From contig CAVWRJ010000025.1 in the NCBI GenBank assembly GCA_963757335.1, positions 310,001 through 374,000 of the forward strand: DNA of 64,000 nucleotides, given 5' to 3'. Shown here piece by piece: positions 1 through 11,900 of this stretch. The position numbers and the translations under genes are program-made. Source of the stretch: DASQPA01 sp963757335 (GTDB taxonomy: Bacteria > Acidobacteriota > Thermoanaerobaculia > Multivoradales > UBA5704). The notes under the pieces are model-generated. The model searched no databases and was not told the origin of the DNA. It saw only the letters and a list, made by a program, of their open reading frames with translations. The number at the start of each line of letters is the position of its first letter. Positions within the stretch are counted from its first letter, which is position 1.

Positions 1-2
1 TG

Positions 3-3000
3 GCGACGGGTGCGGCGGCGGGTCCCGCGGCGGGAGACGAGGAGCACGTCCTCCTCCTCACGTTGCACCACATCGTCGCCGACGGCTGGTCGCTGGAGGT
101 CTTCCTCCAGGATTTCTCCGCGCTCTACGGGGCGCTCCTCGCCGGCCACCCGGCAGCGCTGCCGCCGCTGCCGATCCAGTACGCGGACTTCGCCGTCTGG
201 CAGCGGGCCTGGCTCGCCGGGGCGGAGCTCGAAGGCCAGCTCGCCTGGTGGCGGCAGCACCTGGCCGGGGCACCCGCCCTCCTGGCCCTGCCGACCGACC
301 GGCCGCGGCCGGCGGTGCAGAGCTTCCGGGGCGGCCGAGTGCCGGTGGCGTTCCCGCCCGGGCTCGGCGAGCGGCTGACGGCGTTCGGCCGCGAGTCCCA
401 GGGGACCCTCTTCATGGTTCTCCTCGCCGGCTTCGCGGCCCTCCTGGGGAGAGTTGCGGGCGCGGAAGATCTGGTGGTGGGGGCGCCGGTCGCCAACCGG
501 CAGCGGAGCGAGGTGGAGGGGCTGATCGGGTTCTTCGTCAACACCCTGGCGCTCCGCACCGACCTCTCCGGCGAGCCGCCGTTCGCCGAGCTCCTGGAGC
601 GGGTGCGGACGGTGACCCTGGGGGCGTACGCGCACCAGGACGTGCCGTTCGAGAAGCTGGTCGCCGAGCTGTCGCCCGAGCGCAGCCTCGGTCACTCGCC
701 GCTCTTCCAGGTGGTCCTGGCGCTCCAGAACGTACCGCTCGCTCCGCTCGCCCTCCCGGGCCTCGCCCTGGAGCGGCTGCCGGCGGCGGAGGGAACGGCG
801 AAGTTCGACCTCACCCTGAGCCTCGGCGAGGCGGGCGCCGGGGAAGCCGGCGCCCTGGAGTACAACCGGGCCCTCTTCGACCGCGCCACGGCAGAGCGCC
901 TGGCGGCCGCTTTCGTGCGCCTGCTGGAGGGTGCCGTGGGGAGCCCGCGGACGCGGCTCGGCGCGCTGCCGCTCCTCTCCGCCGGGGAGCGGGCGCAGCT
1001 CGTGGCGGAGTGGAACGACACCGCCGTGGCCCGCCCGGCGGGCCCGCTCGTCCACGAGCGGTTCGCGGCCTTGGCGCGGCTCCGGCCCGAGGCGCTGGCG
1101 CTCGCCTCGCCGGTTGGCCGGCTTAGCTATGGCGAACTCGCCGCAGCGGCCGGCCGGCTGGCCCGGCGGCTCCGTGGGCTCGGCGGGATCGGGGTTGGCC
1201 CCGAGGTGCGGGTCGCGGTCTGCGCCGGGCTGACGCTCGAACGGGTGGTGGGCCTCCTCGCGGTCCTCGCGGTGGGCAGCGCCTACGTGCCGCTCGATCC
1301 CGATTCTCCCCCTGAGCGTCTGGCATTTCTGCTCGCCGACAGCGGGGCCGCGGTGCTCCTCGCCGAGCGGCGGCTCGCCGGGCGGCTGCCGGCGACCTCT
1401 TTGCCGGTGCTCTATCTGGACGAGGACGCTTCGGAGTCGGAGCCGAGAGGAAAGCTCCCCGCGGCGCGCCCGGTCCAGCCGGAGGACCTCGCCTACATCA
1501 TCTACACCTCGGGCTCGACGGGCGTCCCCAAGGGGGTCTCGGTGCCGCACTCGGGGCTCCTCAACCTCGTCCTCTGGCATCAGGAGCGCTACGGGGTGAC
1601 CCCGGACGACCGGGCGACCCAGATCGCCAGCCCGGCCTTCGACGCCTCGGTCTGGGAGCTCTGGCCCTATCTCGCGGCGGGGGCGAGCGTCCACCTGCCG
1701 GACCCGGAGACCCGGCTCTCGCCGCGGGGGCTGGTCGACTGGTGGGAGCGGGAGGGGATCACCTTCAGCTTCCTACCCACTCCGCTTGCCGAAAGCGTGC
1801 TGGCGGAGGGTGGGTTGGCAGGGATGCCAGGGATGACAGGGATGGCAGAGGGGCGCCCGGGGCTCCGCCTGCGCGGTCTCCTCTGCGGCGGCGACCGGCT
1901 CCACCGCGCGCCGCAGCCGGGGCTGCCGTTCCCCCTGCTCAATCACTACGGCCCGTCGGAGTCCAGCGTCGTCACCACGTCGGCGGCCGTTTCGGCGGCG
2001 ACCGCGGGCTTGCCGCCCATCGGCCGGCCGATCGCCAATACCCGGGCTCTCGTCCTCGACGCCTGGGGAGCCCTGGCACCCCTGGGGGTGGAGGGGGAGC
2101 TGGCGATCGGCGGTGCGGGTCTCGCGCGCGGCTATCTCGACCGGCCGGAGCTGACCGCGGAGCGCTTCGTTCCCGACCCCTGGAGCGGCGCTTCCGGGGC
2201 GCGCCTCTACCTTACGGGGGACCGGGTGCGCCGGCTCGCGGACGGCAGCCTCGACTTCCTGGGCCGTGTCGACCACCAGGTCAAGGTGCGGGGTTTCCGG
2301 ATCGAGCTGGGGGAGATCGAAGCGGTGCTGGCGAGCGCCCCGGGCGTCTCGGAAGCGGCGGTCCTGGTGCGCGAGGACCGGCCGGGCGACCGCCGGCTCG
2401 TCGCCTATGTCGTGCTGGCGGAGGAAGCCGGGGAGAGCGCGGAGCGGACCGCCGCTCTCCGCCGCCTGGGCGAGGCTCTGGAGCGTCGGCTGCCGGCCTA
2501 CATGGTCCCTCACGATTTCGTCGTCTTGGACGCCCTGCCGCTCTCGGCGAACGGCAAGGTGGACCGGCGGGCGCTGGCGAGCCGGCCCCCGGAGGCGGAG
2601 ACGGCCGCCGCGGAGTCGATCGCGCCCCGCACTCCCCTAGAGGCAAGGCTGGCGGCGATCTGGGCCGGGGTGCTGGGACGGGAGCGGGTGGGGGTCCTGG
2701 ACGACTTCTTCGCCCTCGGCGGCCACTCGCTTCTCGCCACCCGGCTGGTGTCGCGAGTGCGGGAGGCGCTGGGAGTGGAGCTGCCGCTCCGGGCGCTGTT
2801 CGAGGCGCCGACCGTGGCGGCGCTCGCCGCCCGGATCGGGCAGGAGAGCCAGGCCGGTTCGACGGCGCCCCTGGTTCCCCGGCCCCGGACGGGCGAGTTG
2901 CCGCTCTCCTTTGCCCAGGAGCGGCTCTGGTTTCTCGATCGGCTCCAACCGGGGAGCGCCGCCTACAACATTGCCGGTGGGGTACGCCTCGCCGGCCGGC

Positions 3001-5936
3001 TCTCGGTCGCCGCCCTCGCCGCGGCCCTCGCCGCTATCGTCGAGCGCCACGAGGCGCTGCGCACCACCTTCCGGGCGGGGACGGGCGGTCCGGTCCAGGC
3101 GATCGCACCGGCTGCCGCGGCGGCCCTGCCCCTGCCGCTCGTCGATCTCGCCGGGCTCTCGAGCTCGGAGCCGAGCCGCCTGGCGAGCGAGGAAGCGGCG
3201 CGGCCTTTCGATCTCGCCAGCGGTCCGCTGCTCCGGGCCACCCTGCTGCGGCTCGCCGCCGGGGAGCATGTTCTCCTCCTCACTCTCCACCACATCGTCT
3301 TCGACGGTTGGTCCCTGGGGGTCTTCGTCGGCGAGCTGACGGCTCTCTACACGGCCGCTCTCGCGGGCCGGTCGTCGCCGCTCTCCCCGCTGGCGATCCA
3401 GTACCCGGACTTCGCCGTCTGGCAGCGCAGCTGGCTTACCGGGGCGGAGCTCGAACGCCAGCTCGGCTGGTGGCGGCAGCGCCTCACCGGGGCTCCGGCG
3501 ACCCTCGACCTGGCGACGGACCGGCCCCGCCCGCCGGTGCTCTCGGCGCGGGGCGGGGCGGTGCCGATCGTTCTGCCGGAGGCGACCAGCGCCGGGCTCG
3601 CCGGGCTCGCCCGCGCCGCCGAGGCGACGCTCTTCATGGCTCTCCTCGCCGGTTTCACCGCCCTCCTGGCGCGCTACACGAGCCAGGAGGATCTCCTGGT
3701 GGGCTCGCCGATCGCCAACCGCACCCGCCGCGAGGTGGAAGGGCTGATCGGCCTCTTCGTGAACACTCTCGTTCTGCGCGGCGAGTTGGGCGGCCGCCCC
3801 CGGTTCTGCGATCTCGTCGTCCGGGCGAGGGAGATGGCCCTCGGGGCCTACGCCCACCAGGACCTCCCCTTCGAGCGCCTGGTCGAGGAGCTGCAGCCGG
3901 TACGGGATCTCTCCCGTTCGCCGCTCTTCCAGGTCCTCCTCGTCCTGCAGAATAACCCGGCGCGGCCATTGGAGCTGCCCGGCCTCACCCTGGAGGCTGC
4001 CGAGGTCGATCCCGGGACGGCCAAGCTCGATCTCCAGCTCACCCTCGCCGAGACCGCCGGAAGGCTGACCGGAGCCCTCTCCTACGCCGCCGATCTCTTC
4101 GATCCGTCGACGGCGGAGCGGATGGCAGGCCACCTGGCGATCCTCCTCGCCGGGGCGGTGGCCGATCCCGGCCGGACGCTCGCCGAACTGCCCCTCCTGG
4201 CGCCCGCCGAGCGGGCCCAGCTCGCCGCCTGGAACGCCACGGCGGCCGGCTATCCCGAGGCCGGCCGGACCCTGCCCGAGCTCTTCGCCCGCCAGGTGGC
4301 GGCGACCCCCGACGCGGTCGCCGCGGTCTTTGCCGGCGAGGCCCTCACCTATGCCGCGCTCGCCGCCCGGGCGAGCGCCCTCGCCGCCCGGCTCAACCGT
4401 CTCGGCGTCGGGCCCGAGACGGTCGTCGGGCTCTGCGCCGAGCGCTCGCTGGAGATGATCGTCGCCCTCCTGGCGATCGTCGAGGCGGGGGGCGCCTACC
4501 TGCCGCTCGACCCCTCCTACCCGGCCGAACGCCTGGGCTTCCTCCTCGCCGACGCCGAGGTGCCGGTGATCCTCGCCGAGGAGCGGCTCCTCGATCGCCT
4601 CCCGGCCCACACCGCCCGCCTCGTCCTCCTCGGTTTCGGGGGCGCCGCGCAGCCAGTCGTCCAGCCTCGGATTCAGGCGCTGCCGGACGGCCTGGCCTAC
4701 GTCATCTTCACCTCCGGCTCGACCGGCCGGCCCAAGGGGGTGATGAACTCCCACCGGGGGATCGTCAACCGCCTCCTCTGGATGCAGGAGCGCTACGCCC
4801 TGACCCCCGCCGACCGGGTGCTGCAGAAGACCCCCTACAGCTTCGACGTCTCGGTCTGGGAGTTTTTCTGGCCCCTGCTGACCGGCGCGCGGCTGGTCTT
4901 CGCCCTCCCCGGGGGGCACCAGGACAGCGCCTACCTGGCGCGGACGATCGCCACGGAGGGGATCACCGTCACCCACTTCGTCCCCTCGATGCTCGCCGCC
5001 TTCCTGGCCGAGCCGGACGTCGAGCGCTGCGTCTCCCTCACCCGGGTCCTGGCGAGCGGGGAGGCGCTGCCGCCCGAGCTCGCCCGGCAGTTCTTCGCCC
5101 GCTCGGGCGCCGAGCTGCACAACCTCTACGGGCCGACCGAGGCGGCGGTCGACGTCACCTGGTGGAAGTGCGAGCGGGAGCCCGCGGGGCCGGGGATGCC
5201 GATCGGGCGGCCGGTCGCCAACACTCAGATCCATCTGCTCGACCCGGACGGCAACCCGGTGCCGGTGGGGGTGCCGGGCGAGCTCGCGATCGGCGGGGTG
5301 CAGGTGGCGCGCGGCTACCTGGGCCGGCCGGAGCTGACCGCCGAGCGCTTCGTGCCGGACCCCTTGGGCGCCGCTCCCGGTGGGCGGCTCTACCGGACGG
5401 GCGACCTGGCGCGCCGGCGGATTGGCGGGGAGGTCGAGTACCTGGGCCGGCTCGACCACCAGGTGAAGCTCCGCGGTCTGCGCATCGAGCTGGGGGAGAT
5501 CGAGTCGGGGCTCGCCGCCCATCCGGGCGTTCTGGCGGCGGCCGTCGTCGTGCGGGAGGCCCGGCCGGGAGACACGCGGCTCTTGGCCTACGTGGCGGGG
5601 CGGGGGGGGAGGCGCCGTCCCCGGCCGCCCTCCGCGCCCACCTCGGGGAGCGGCTGCCGGAGTACATGGTTCCGGCGCACTACGTCTTCCTCACCGCCCT
5701 GCCGCTCACTTCCAGCGGCAAGGTGGACCGCCGGGCTCTCCCGGCTCCGCCGGAGTCGGCCTGGACGGGCGAACGGCGGGAGGCGGACCGCGGGCCGGAA
5801 GCGCCGCGCACGCCGCTCGAAGAGCTCGTCGCCTCGGCCTGGGCCGAGGTCCTGGGGCTCGCCGACGGCCAGCCGATCGGCAGGGAGGAGAGCTTCTTCG
5901 ATCTCGGCGGGCATTCGCTCCTCGCCACCCAGGTGA
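3..5936 (+). CDS. Non-ribosomal peptide synthetase, 5'-truncated: partial C, A-PCP, C, start of second A domain
   Basis: The gene runs in from the left edge, so its start is not seen. Domains in order: C-terminal part of a condensation domain (HHIVADG near 66-86), adenylation domain A1 (about 1050-2580; YTSGSTGVPKG near 1502, NGKVDRR near 2552), carrier protein (LGGHSL near 2716-2733, serine for phosphopantetheine), a full condensation domain (HHIVFDG near 3288-3308), and A2 from about 4250. Hand alignment to the GrsA pocket gives DAWFLGHVVK for A1, one residue from the classical Leu code, and DVWHLSLVDK for A2, one residue from the Ser code. After the G run at 5602-5609 this frame stops making sense (the residues to 5936 are not NRPS-like) and the protein continues in another frame. 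No epimerase is present, so L-residues are expected. Confidence 0.93.
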   Translation, partial: ATGAAAGPAAGDEEHVLLLTLHHIVADGWSLEVFLQDFSALYGALLAGHPAALPPLPIQYADFAVWQRAWLAGAELEGQLAWWRQHLAGAPALLALPTDRPRPAVQSFRGGRVPVAFPPGLGERLTAFGRESQGTLFMVLLAGFAALLGRVAGAEDLVVGAPVANRQRSEVEGLIGFFVNTLALRTDLSGEPPFAELLERVRTVTLGAYAHQDVPFEKLVAELSPERSLGHSPLFQVVLALQNVPLAPLALPGLALERLPAAEGTAKFDLTLSLGEAGAGEAGALEYNRALFDRATAERLAAAFVRLLEGAVGSPRTRLGALPLLSAGERAQLVAEWNDTAVARPAGPLVHERFAALARLRPEALALASPVGRLSYGELAAAAGRLARRLRGLGGIGVGPEVRVAVCAGLTLERVVGLLAVLAVGSAYVPLDPDSPPERLAFLLADSGAAVLLAERRLAGRLPATSLPVLYLDEDASESEPRGKLPAARPVQPEDLAYIIYTSGSTGVPKGVSVPHSGLLNLVLWHQERYGVTPDDRATQIASPAFDASVWELWPYLAAGASVHLPDPETRLSPRGLVDWWEREGITFSFLPTPLAESVLAEGGLAGMPGMTGMAEGRPGLRLRGLLCGGDRLHRAPQPGLPFPLLNHYGPSESSVVTTSAAVSAATAGLPPIGRPIANTRALVLDAWGALAPLGVEGELAIGGAGLARGYLDRPELTAERFVPDPWSGASGARLYLTGDRVRRLADGSLDFLGRVDHQVKVRGFRIELGEIEAVLASAPGVSEAAVLVREDRPGDRRLVAYVVLAEEAGESAERTAALRRLGEALERRLPAYMVPHDFVVLDALPLSANGKVDRRALASRPPEAETAAAESIAPRTPLEARLAAIWAGVLGRERVGVLDDFFALGGHSLLATRLVSRVREALGVELPLRALFEAPTVAALAARIGQESQAGSTAPLVPRPRTGELPLSFAQERLWFLDRLQPGSAAYNIAGGVRLAGRLSVAALAAALAAIVERHEALRTTFRAGTGGPVQAIAPAAAAALPLPLVDLAGLSSSEPSRLASEEAARPFDLASGPLLRATLLRLAAGEHVLLLTLHHIVFDGWSLGVFVGELTALYTAALAGRSSPLSPLAIQYPDFAVWQRSWLTGAELERQLGWWRQRLTGAPATLDLATDRPRPPVLSARGGAVPIVLPEATSAGLAGLARAAEATLFMALLAGFTALLARYTSQEDLLVGSPIANRTRREVEGLIGLFVNTLVLRGELGGRPRFCDLVVRAREMALGAYAHQDLPFERLVEELQPVRDLSRSPLFQVLLVLQNNPARPLELPGLTLEAAEVDPGTAKLDLQLTLAETAGRLTGALSYAADLFDPSTAERMAGHLAILLAGAVADPGRTLAELPLLAPAERAQLAAWNATAAGYPEAGRTLPELFARQVAATPDAVAAVFAGEALTYAALAARASALAARLNRLGVGPETVVGLCAERSLEMIVALLAIVEAGGAYLPLDPSYPAERLGFLLADAEVPVILAEERLLDRLPAHTARLVLLGFGGAAQPVVQPRIQALPDGLAYVIFTSGSTGRPKGVMNSHRGIVNRLLWMQERYALTPADRVLQKTPYSFDVSVWEFFWPLLTGARLVFALPGGHQDSAYLARTIATEGITVTHFVPSMLAAFLAEPDVERCVSLTRVLASGEALPPELARQFFARSGAELHNLYGPTEAAVDVTWWKCEREPAGPGMPIGRPVANTQIHLLDPDGNPVPVGVPGELAIGGVQVARGYLGRPELTAERFVPDPLGAAPGGRLYRTGDLARRRIGGEVEYLGRLDHQVKLRGLRIELGEIESGLAAHPGVLAAAVVVREARPGDTRLLAYVAGRGGRRRPRPPSAPTSGSGCRSTWFRRTTSSSPPCRSLPAARWTAGLSRLRRSRPGRANGGRRTAGRKRRARRSKSSSPRPGPRSWGSPTASRSAGRRASSISAGIRSSPPR
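5602..5609 (+). other. Eight-G homopolymer at the NRPS reading-frame break
   Basis: Adenylation-domain A2 reads well in one frame up to here and in the -1 frame afterwards. Restoring the frame needs one more G (or two fewer). A homopolymer sequencing or assembly slip is the simplest explanation; slippery-sequence frameshifting or a real mutation are alternatives. Confidence 0.85.
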
Positions 5937-8900
5937 TCTCGCGGCTCCGCGAGAGCTGCGGGGTCGAGCTGCCGCTCCGCCGTCTCTTCGAGCGCCCGAC
6001 CGTGGCCGGCCTCGCCGCCGCCGTCGAGGCGGCGCGGGCGACGGGCGGCGCCCTGTCGCCGGCCCCCCTGGTGCCGATCGTCCCCCTCTCCAAGGTAGAG
6101 CGGGAGGGCGACCTGCCCCTCTCCTTCGCCCAGGAGCGGCTCTGGCTCCTCGATCAGCTGGAGCCCGGGGGCTTCGCCTACAACCTGCCCGCCGCCGTCC
6201 GCCTGAGCGGTCTCCTGGACCGCGCCGCTCTCGCGTCCCTCGCCGCCGGCCTGGGCGAGATCGTCCGCCGTCACGAGGCGCTCCGCACCCGTTTCGTCTG
6301 GCACGGCGGCCGGCCGGTGCAGGCGGTTCTGCGGGTGGAGTCGGCCGAGCTTTTCCCGCTGCCCCTGGTGGACCTCTCGGGGCTACCCGAGAACCGCCGC
6401 GCCGGGCTGGTGTCCACCCTGGCCCGGGAGGACGCGCGGCTGCCCTTCGATCTCGGCCGGGGAGCGCTCTTCCGGGCCACCCTGCTGGGGGTGTCACCTG
6501 ACGGCGACGAGCATGTGCTCCTCCTCGCCATGCACCACATCGTCTCCGATGGCTGGTCGCTGGGCGTTCTCCTGGGCGAGCTGGGGGCGCTCTACAGTGC
6601 CGCCCGGGAAGGGCGGCCCTCGCCTCTCCCGGAGCTGCCGATCCAGGGGGTGGACTTCGCCGTCTGGCAGCGTGCGCGGCTCGCCGGCGGAACGCTCGAG
6701 CGCGAGCTCGCCTGGTGGCGGGAGCGCCTCGCCGGGGCGCCGACGGTGCTCGAGCTGCCGGCCGACCGGCCGCGGCCGCAGGTCCAGCGCTTCCTCGGCG
6801 GGCACCACCCGTTCGCCCTGCCGGCGCCGCTCGCCGCCGAGGTGCGGACCTGGAGCCGGCAGAGCGGGGCGACCCTCTTCATGACCCTCCTCGCCGCTTT
6901 CCAGGCGCTCCTGTCGCGCTACACCGGCCAGCTCGACCTGCTGGTGGGCTCGCCGGTCGCCGGTCGCACCCACCGCGAGCTCGAAGGGCTGATCGGCTTC
7001 TTCGTCAATACTCTGGTCCTTCGGCTCGACCTCTCCGGCCGGCCGGGGTTCCGGACGCTCGTGGAACGGGCCCGCGAAACCGCCCTCGGCGCCTACGATC
7101 ATCAGGAGCTGCCGTTCGAAAAGCTGGTCGAGTCCCTGCGGCCGGAGCGGCACCTCTCCCGGGCGCCCTTCTTCCAGGTCCTCTTCGCCCTCCAGAACGC
7201 CCCGCTCGGGAAGCTCCAGCTCCCTGGCCTCGAGCTCTCACCGCTGGCGGTCGAGAGCGGGATCGCCAAGTTCGACCTCACGCTCGCGATGCGGGAGACC
7301 GCGGGCGGTCTGGCCGGGGTCGTCGAGTACGACGGCGACCTCTTCGAGGCGGTCACGGCGGCCCGCCTCGCCCACCACTTCGGCAACCTCCTCGCCGCGG
7401 GCTTGGCCGCCCCGGAGCTCCCGCTCTCCGAGCTGCCGCTCCTCGCCGCCGCCGAGAGCCAGCAGCTCCGGCAGGAGTGGAACGATCCGACCGTCGACTA
7501 CCCCCGGCAGGGGCTGGTGCCCGAGCGGGTGGCCGCGGCCGTGGAGCGGGCGCCCGACGCGGTGGCGCTCCTGTCGCTGGGGGAGCGGGTGAGCTACGGC
7601 GAGCTCGCGGCGCGGGCCGGCCGGATCGCCCGTCATCTGCGGGGGCTCGGGGTGGGGCCGGAGAGCCGGGTGGGGATCGCGGTCGAGCGCTCGCCGCTCC
7701 TGGTGGCGGCGCTCCTCGGCATCTGGGAGGCCGGCGGTGCCTACCTGCCGCTCGATCCGTCGCTCCCCGAAGAAAGGCTCGCCTTCATGCTCGCCGATGC
7801 CGGGGTCGAGCTGGTGCTCGTCGACGGCCGCACGGCGGGGATCGCCGAAGCGCTTTCCGCCGCCGGGGTGCCGGTGCTCGCGGTCGAGGCACTCTGGGCC
7901 GCCGAGCCGGCCAGGCTGGCCGGCCCGGCCGGCCCGGCAGAGCCGGTGCCCCCGCCGAGGCCGCTCTTCCCCGGTCAGGCGGCCTACGTGATCTACACCT
8001 CGGGCTCGACGGGGAGACCGAAGGGGGTGACGGTCGACCACGCCGCTCTCGGCAACCGCATGCGCTTCGTCGAGGCCGCCGAGATCGCGCCGGGCGACTC
8101 GTTCCTGCACAAGACGACCCTCCTTTTCGACGCATCGATCGGCGAGATCTGGAGCCCTCTGGTCGCCGGTGCCGCGACGCTCCTCGCCGCCCCCGGGGAG
8201 GAGCGCGATCCGGCCCGGCTGGTCGAGCTGATCGAGCTCTGTGGGGCGACGCTCGCCTCGTTCACCCCCAGCCTGCTCCGCGCCCTCCTCCTCGAACGCT
8301 CGCTCTTGCGCTGCCGCAGCCTGCGGGTGGTGCTGACCGGCGGCGAGGTGGTGACCCCCGAGCTCGCGGCGCTCTTCCACGGCCAGTCCGCGGCCGACCT
8401 CTACAACCGCTACGGCCCCACCGAGGCGACGATCTCGGTGACCTCCTGGCGCTCGGTGCGCGGCGAGCTGGTCCGGACGCTCCCCATCGGGCGGCCGATC
8501 GCGCGGACCGAGGTCTACATCCTGGACCCCGACGGCGCGCTCCTGCCCGCTGGGGTCCCCGGCGAGCTCTGCCTCGGCGGTCCCGGCCTGGCCCGGGGTT
8601 ACCACGACCGTCCGGACCTGACGGCGGAGCGGTTCGTGCCCCACCCCTGGCCGGCCGGACCGGGGGGGGCGGGCGAGCGGCTCTACCGCACCGGCGACCT
8701 GGCGCGCTGCCGCGCCGACGGAGCGGTGGAGTTCGTGGGCCGGCTCGACGGTCAGGTCAAGATCCGTGGCTTCCGGGTGGAGCTGGGGGAGATCGAGGCG
8801 GCGCTCCTCGAACATCCGGCGGTCGACCGGGCGGTGGTGATCGCTCGCGCCGATCCCACGACCGGCAGCGAGCGGTTGGTCGCCTATGCCGTTCTGCGGG

Positions 8901-11900
8901 GTGGGCCGGTGGCGGCGACCTGGCCGGAGCTCGCCCTGCACCTGGCGCGGACGCTCCCGGCGCACATGGTGCCGGCGGCCTGGGTGGGGCTCCCCGAGCT
9001 GCCGCTCTCGCCGACCGGCAAGGTCGATCGCCGGGCGCTCCCCGAACCGGAGATAGAGACCGGGCCGGTGGGGGAACGGCCGGCGCCCGACGGCCCGATG
9101 GAAGAGCTGGTGGCGGGGATCTGGTCCGATCTCCTCGGCCTGCCCCAGCTGGGCCGGGACGACAGCTTCTTCGACCTCGGCGGCCACTCCTTACTGGCGA
9201 CCCAGGTGGTCTCCCGGGTTCGCGAAGCGCTCCGGGTGGAGATTCCGCTCCGCCGGCTGTTCGAGGCGCCGACCGTGGCCGGCTTCGCCGCCGCGATCGA
9301 GGCGGCTGGGCGGGCTCCGGCAGCGGAGGCAGCGGAGACAGCGGGGACTGAAATCCGCCCCCTGCCGGGGCCGCGCAGTGCCTTTCCCCTCTCTTTCGCT
9401 CAGGAGCGGCTCTGGTTTTTGGACCAGCTCCAACCCGGGAGCGCGCTCTACAACCTCCCCGGGGCGGTGCGCTTTTGCGGCCGCCTCGATCCGGCGCTCC
9501 TCCGCGCCGCCCTGACCGCGCTCGTCGAGCGCCACGAGGCGCTCCGCACCACTTTCCCGGCGAATGTCGGGAGTGGAGGGAGAGACGGGGGATCGGCGCA
9601 GCGGATCGGCCCGCCGTTCGCGCCCGCGCTGCCGGTGATCGACCTGCGGGGGCTTGCGGATCGGGTCCAGGAAGCCGCGGTTCGCCGCCTCGCCGTCGAG
9701 GAGGCGCGCCGGCCCTTCGACCTCGCCGCCGGGCCGCTCCTCCGGACCACCCTGGTCCGGCTCGGGGAGGAGGATTGCGTCGCCCTCTTCACTCTCCATC
9801 ACATCGTCTCCGACGGTTGGTCGATGGGCGTTTTCGTGCGCGAGCTCGCCGCCGCCTATGGCGCCCTCGGCGCGGGCGAGCCGGTGCCCCTGCCGCCGCT
9901 CCCCGTTCAATACGCCGACTTCTCGGTCTGGCAACGGGAGCGGCTGTCGGGGCCGGTTCTAGACCGGCAGATCGCCTGGTGGAAGGAGCGCCTGGCCGGA
10001 GCCCCGGTCGGTCTCGAGCTGCCCGCCGACCGGCCCCGGCCGCCGCTCCCGAGCTATCGCGGCGGCCAGGTCCCCTTCGAGCTTCCGGCCGGGCTGTGGG
10101 CGGCTCTCGGGCGGCTCGGCCGGCGGCAGACGGCGACCCCGTTCATGGTCCTCCTCGCCACCTTCGAGACCCTGTTGGCGCGGATCACGGGGCAGCTCGA
10201 TCTGCTGGTGGGAACGCCGGTCGCCAACCGCACCTATCGAGAGATCGAAGGGCTGATCGGCTTCTTCGTCAACACCCTGGTCCTCCGCGGCGAGCTCGCC
10301 GGGCAGCCGCGTTTCCTCGACCTGGTGGCGGCGGCCCGGGAGATGACCCTCGGGGCCTACGCGCACCAGGATCTGCCTTTCGAGCGGCTGGTCGAGGAGC
10401 TCCAGCCGGCACGCGACCTCTCGCGCTCGCCGCTCGTCCAGGTGACGCTCGTGCTGCAGAATCTCCCGGCGGCCCCGCGGTCTTTGCCGGGTCTCGGGTT
10501 GGAGCCGTTCGCGATGGCGGGAGCGGTCGCCAATTTCGACCTCCAGCTCATTTTCCAGGAAGTCGGCGGGGGCGCCGCAGGGGCTGGGGGGGGGATGCTG
10601 GGCACCTTCGTCTACGCCGCCGACCTCTTCGACCGGACGACGGCGCTCCGCTGGGCCGGACAGTTCTCGGCTCTCCTCGAAGCGGTGGTGGCGACGGTGG
10701 CGGCGGTGGCCGGCGCGGAACGCCGGTTGACCGACCTGCCCCTCCTCGCGGCCGCCGAGCGGCACCAGCTCCTCGCCGAGTGGAACGACACCGCACCCGC
10801 CGACCGGCGGTCGCCGCCACCGCACGTGCTGACGGCCTTCGCCATGCAGGCCGGGCGGACTCCCGACCGGGTCGCCCTCGTTTCGGGCGGTTCGGGCATT
10901 TCCGATCTTTCGGGCCCGGAGCTCGTGACCTACGCCGAGCTCGACCGCCGCTCCACCACTCTCGCCCGCCGTCTCCTCCAGGCGGGAGTCCGGCCGGAGG
11001 CCCCGGTGGGGGTCTGCCTGCCGCGTTGCGCCGACCTCGTGGCGGCGCTCCTCGCCGTCTGGAAGGCGGGCGGTGCCTACCTGCCGCTCGATCCCGCCTA
11101 TCCGCGCGAGCGGCTGGCGCTCCTCCTCGCCGACTCGGGAGCGGCTACTGTATTGACCCTGGACCGGCTCACGGCGAGCCTGCCCGGCGATGGCGTCCGC
11201 CTGCTGCGGGTCGACGAGATCGTCTCCTCTGGAGACGAGGGGCCGGACCTCCCCCCGGTGTCCGGTCCGGAGCGCCTCGCCTACTTGATCTACACCTCGG
11301 GCTCGACCGGCCGACCCAAGGGGGTGCTGGTCGAGCACGGGAATCTGGCGCACCTCCTCGCCGCGGCGCGAATCGAGCTCGGCTTCGGTGGCGAGTGTGG
11401 CGAGGAGGCGATGCCCTGCGTCGCCCCCTTCTCCTTCGACATCTTCTTCTTCGAGCTGCTCTCCCCCCTGCTCGCCGGCGGCACCGTTCTCCTCGTGCCG
11501 CTCGCCCCGACCCTCGACGTCGAAGCGCTGGTCGAACAGCTGCCGCGGATGACTCGGCTCCATGCCGTGCCGGCCCTGATTCGCCAGATCGTCGAGCGGG
11601 TGCTGGTCTCCGGCCTGGCCTGCCCGGGACTGCGAACGGCGTTCGTGGGGGGCGACGCGGTCCCCGTAGAGCTCCTGATCGACCTGCGGCGGGCCTTTCC
11701 GCGGGCCGAGCTGCGGGTGCTCTACGGGCCGACCGAGGGGACCATCGTCGCTTCCAGCTGGCGGGTGGCCCCGGGGGAGCGGCCGGAGCGTTCGCTCCTC
11801 GGCCGGCCGCTCCCCGGCACCACCCTGGTGCCGCGCGACCTCTGGGGGAACCCGGTGCCGGTCGGGGTCGCCGGGGAGATCTGGCTCGGCGGTGCCGGAG

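Noticed and set aside
2637..5522. 961-residue open frame on the minus strand inside the NRPS gene
   Set aside because: Composition follows the antisense of a GC-rich coding sequence and no domain is recognisable; the plus strand has clear NRPS motifs.
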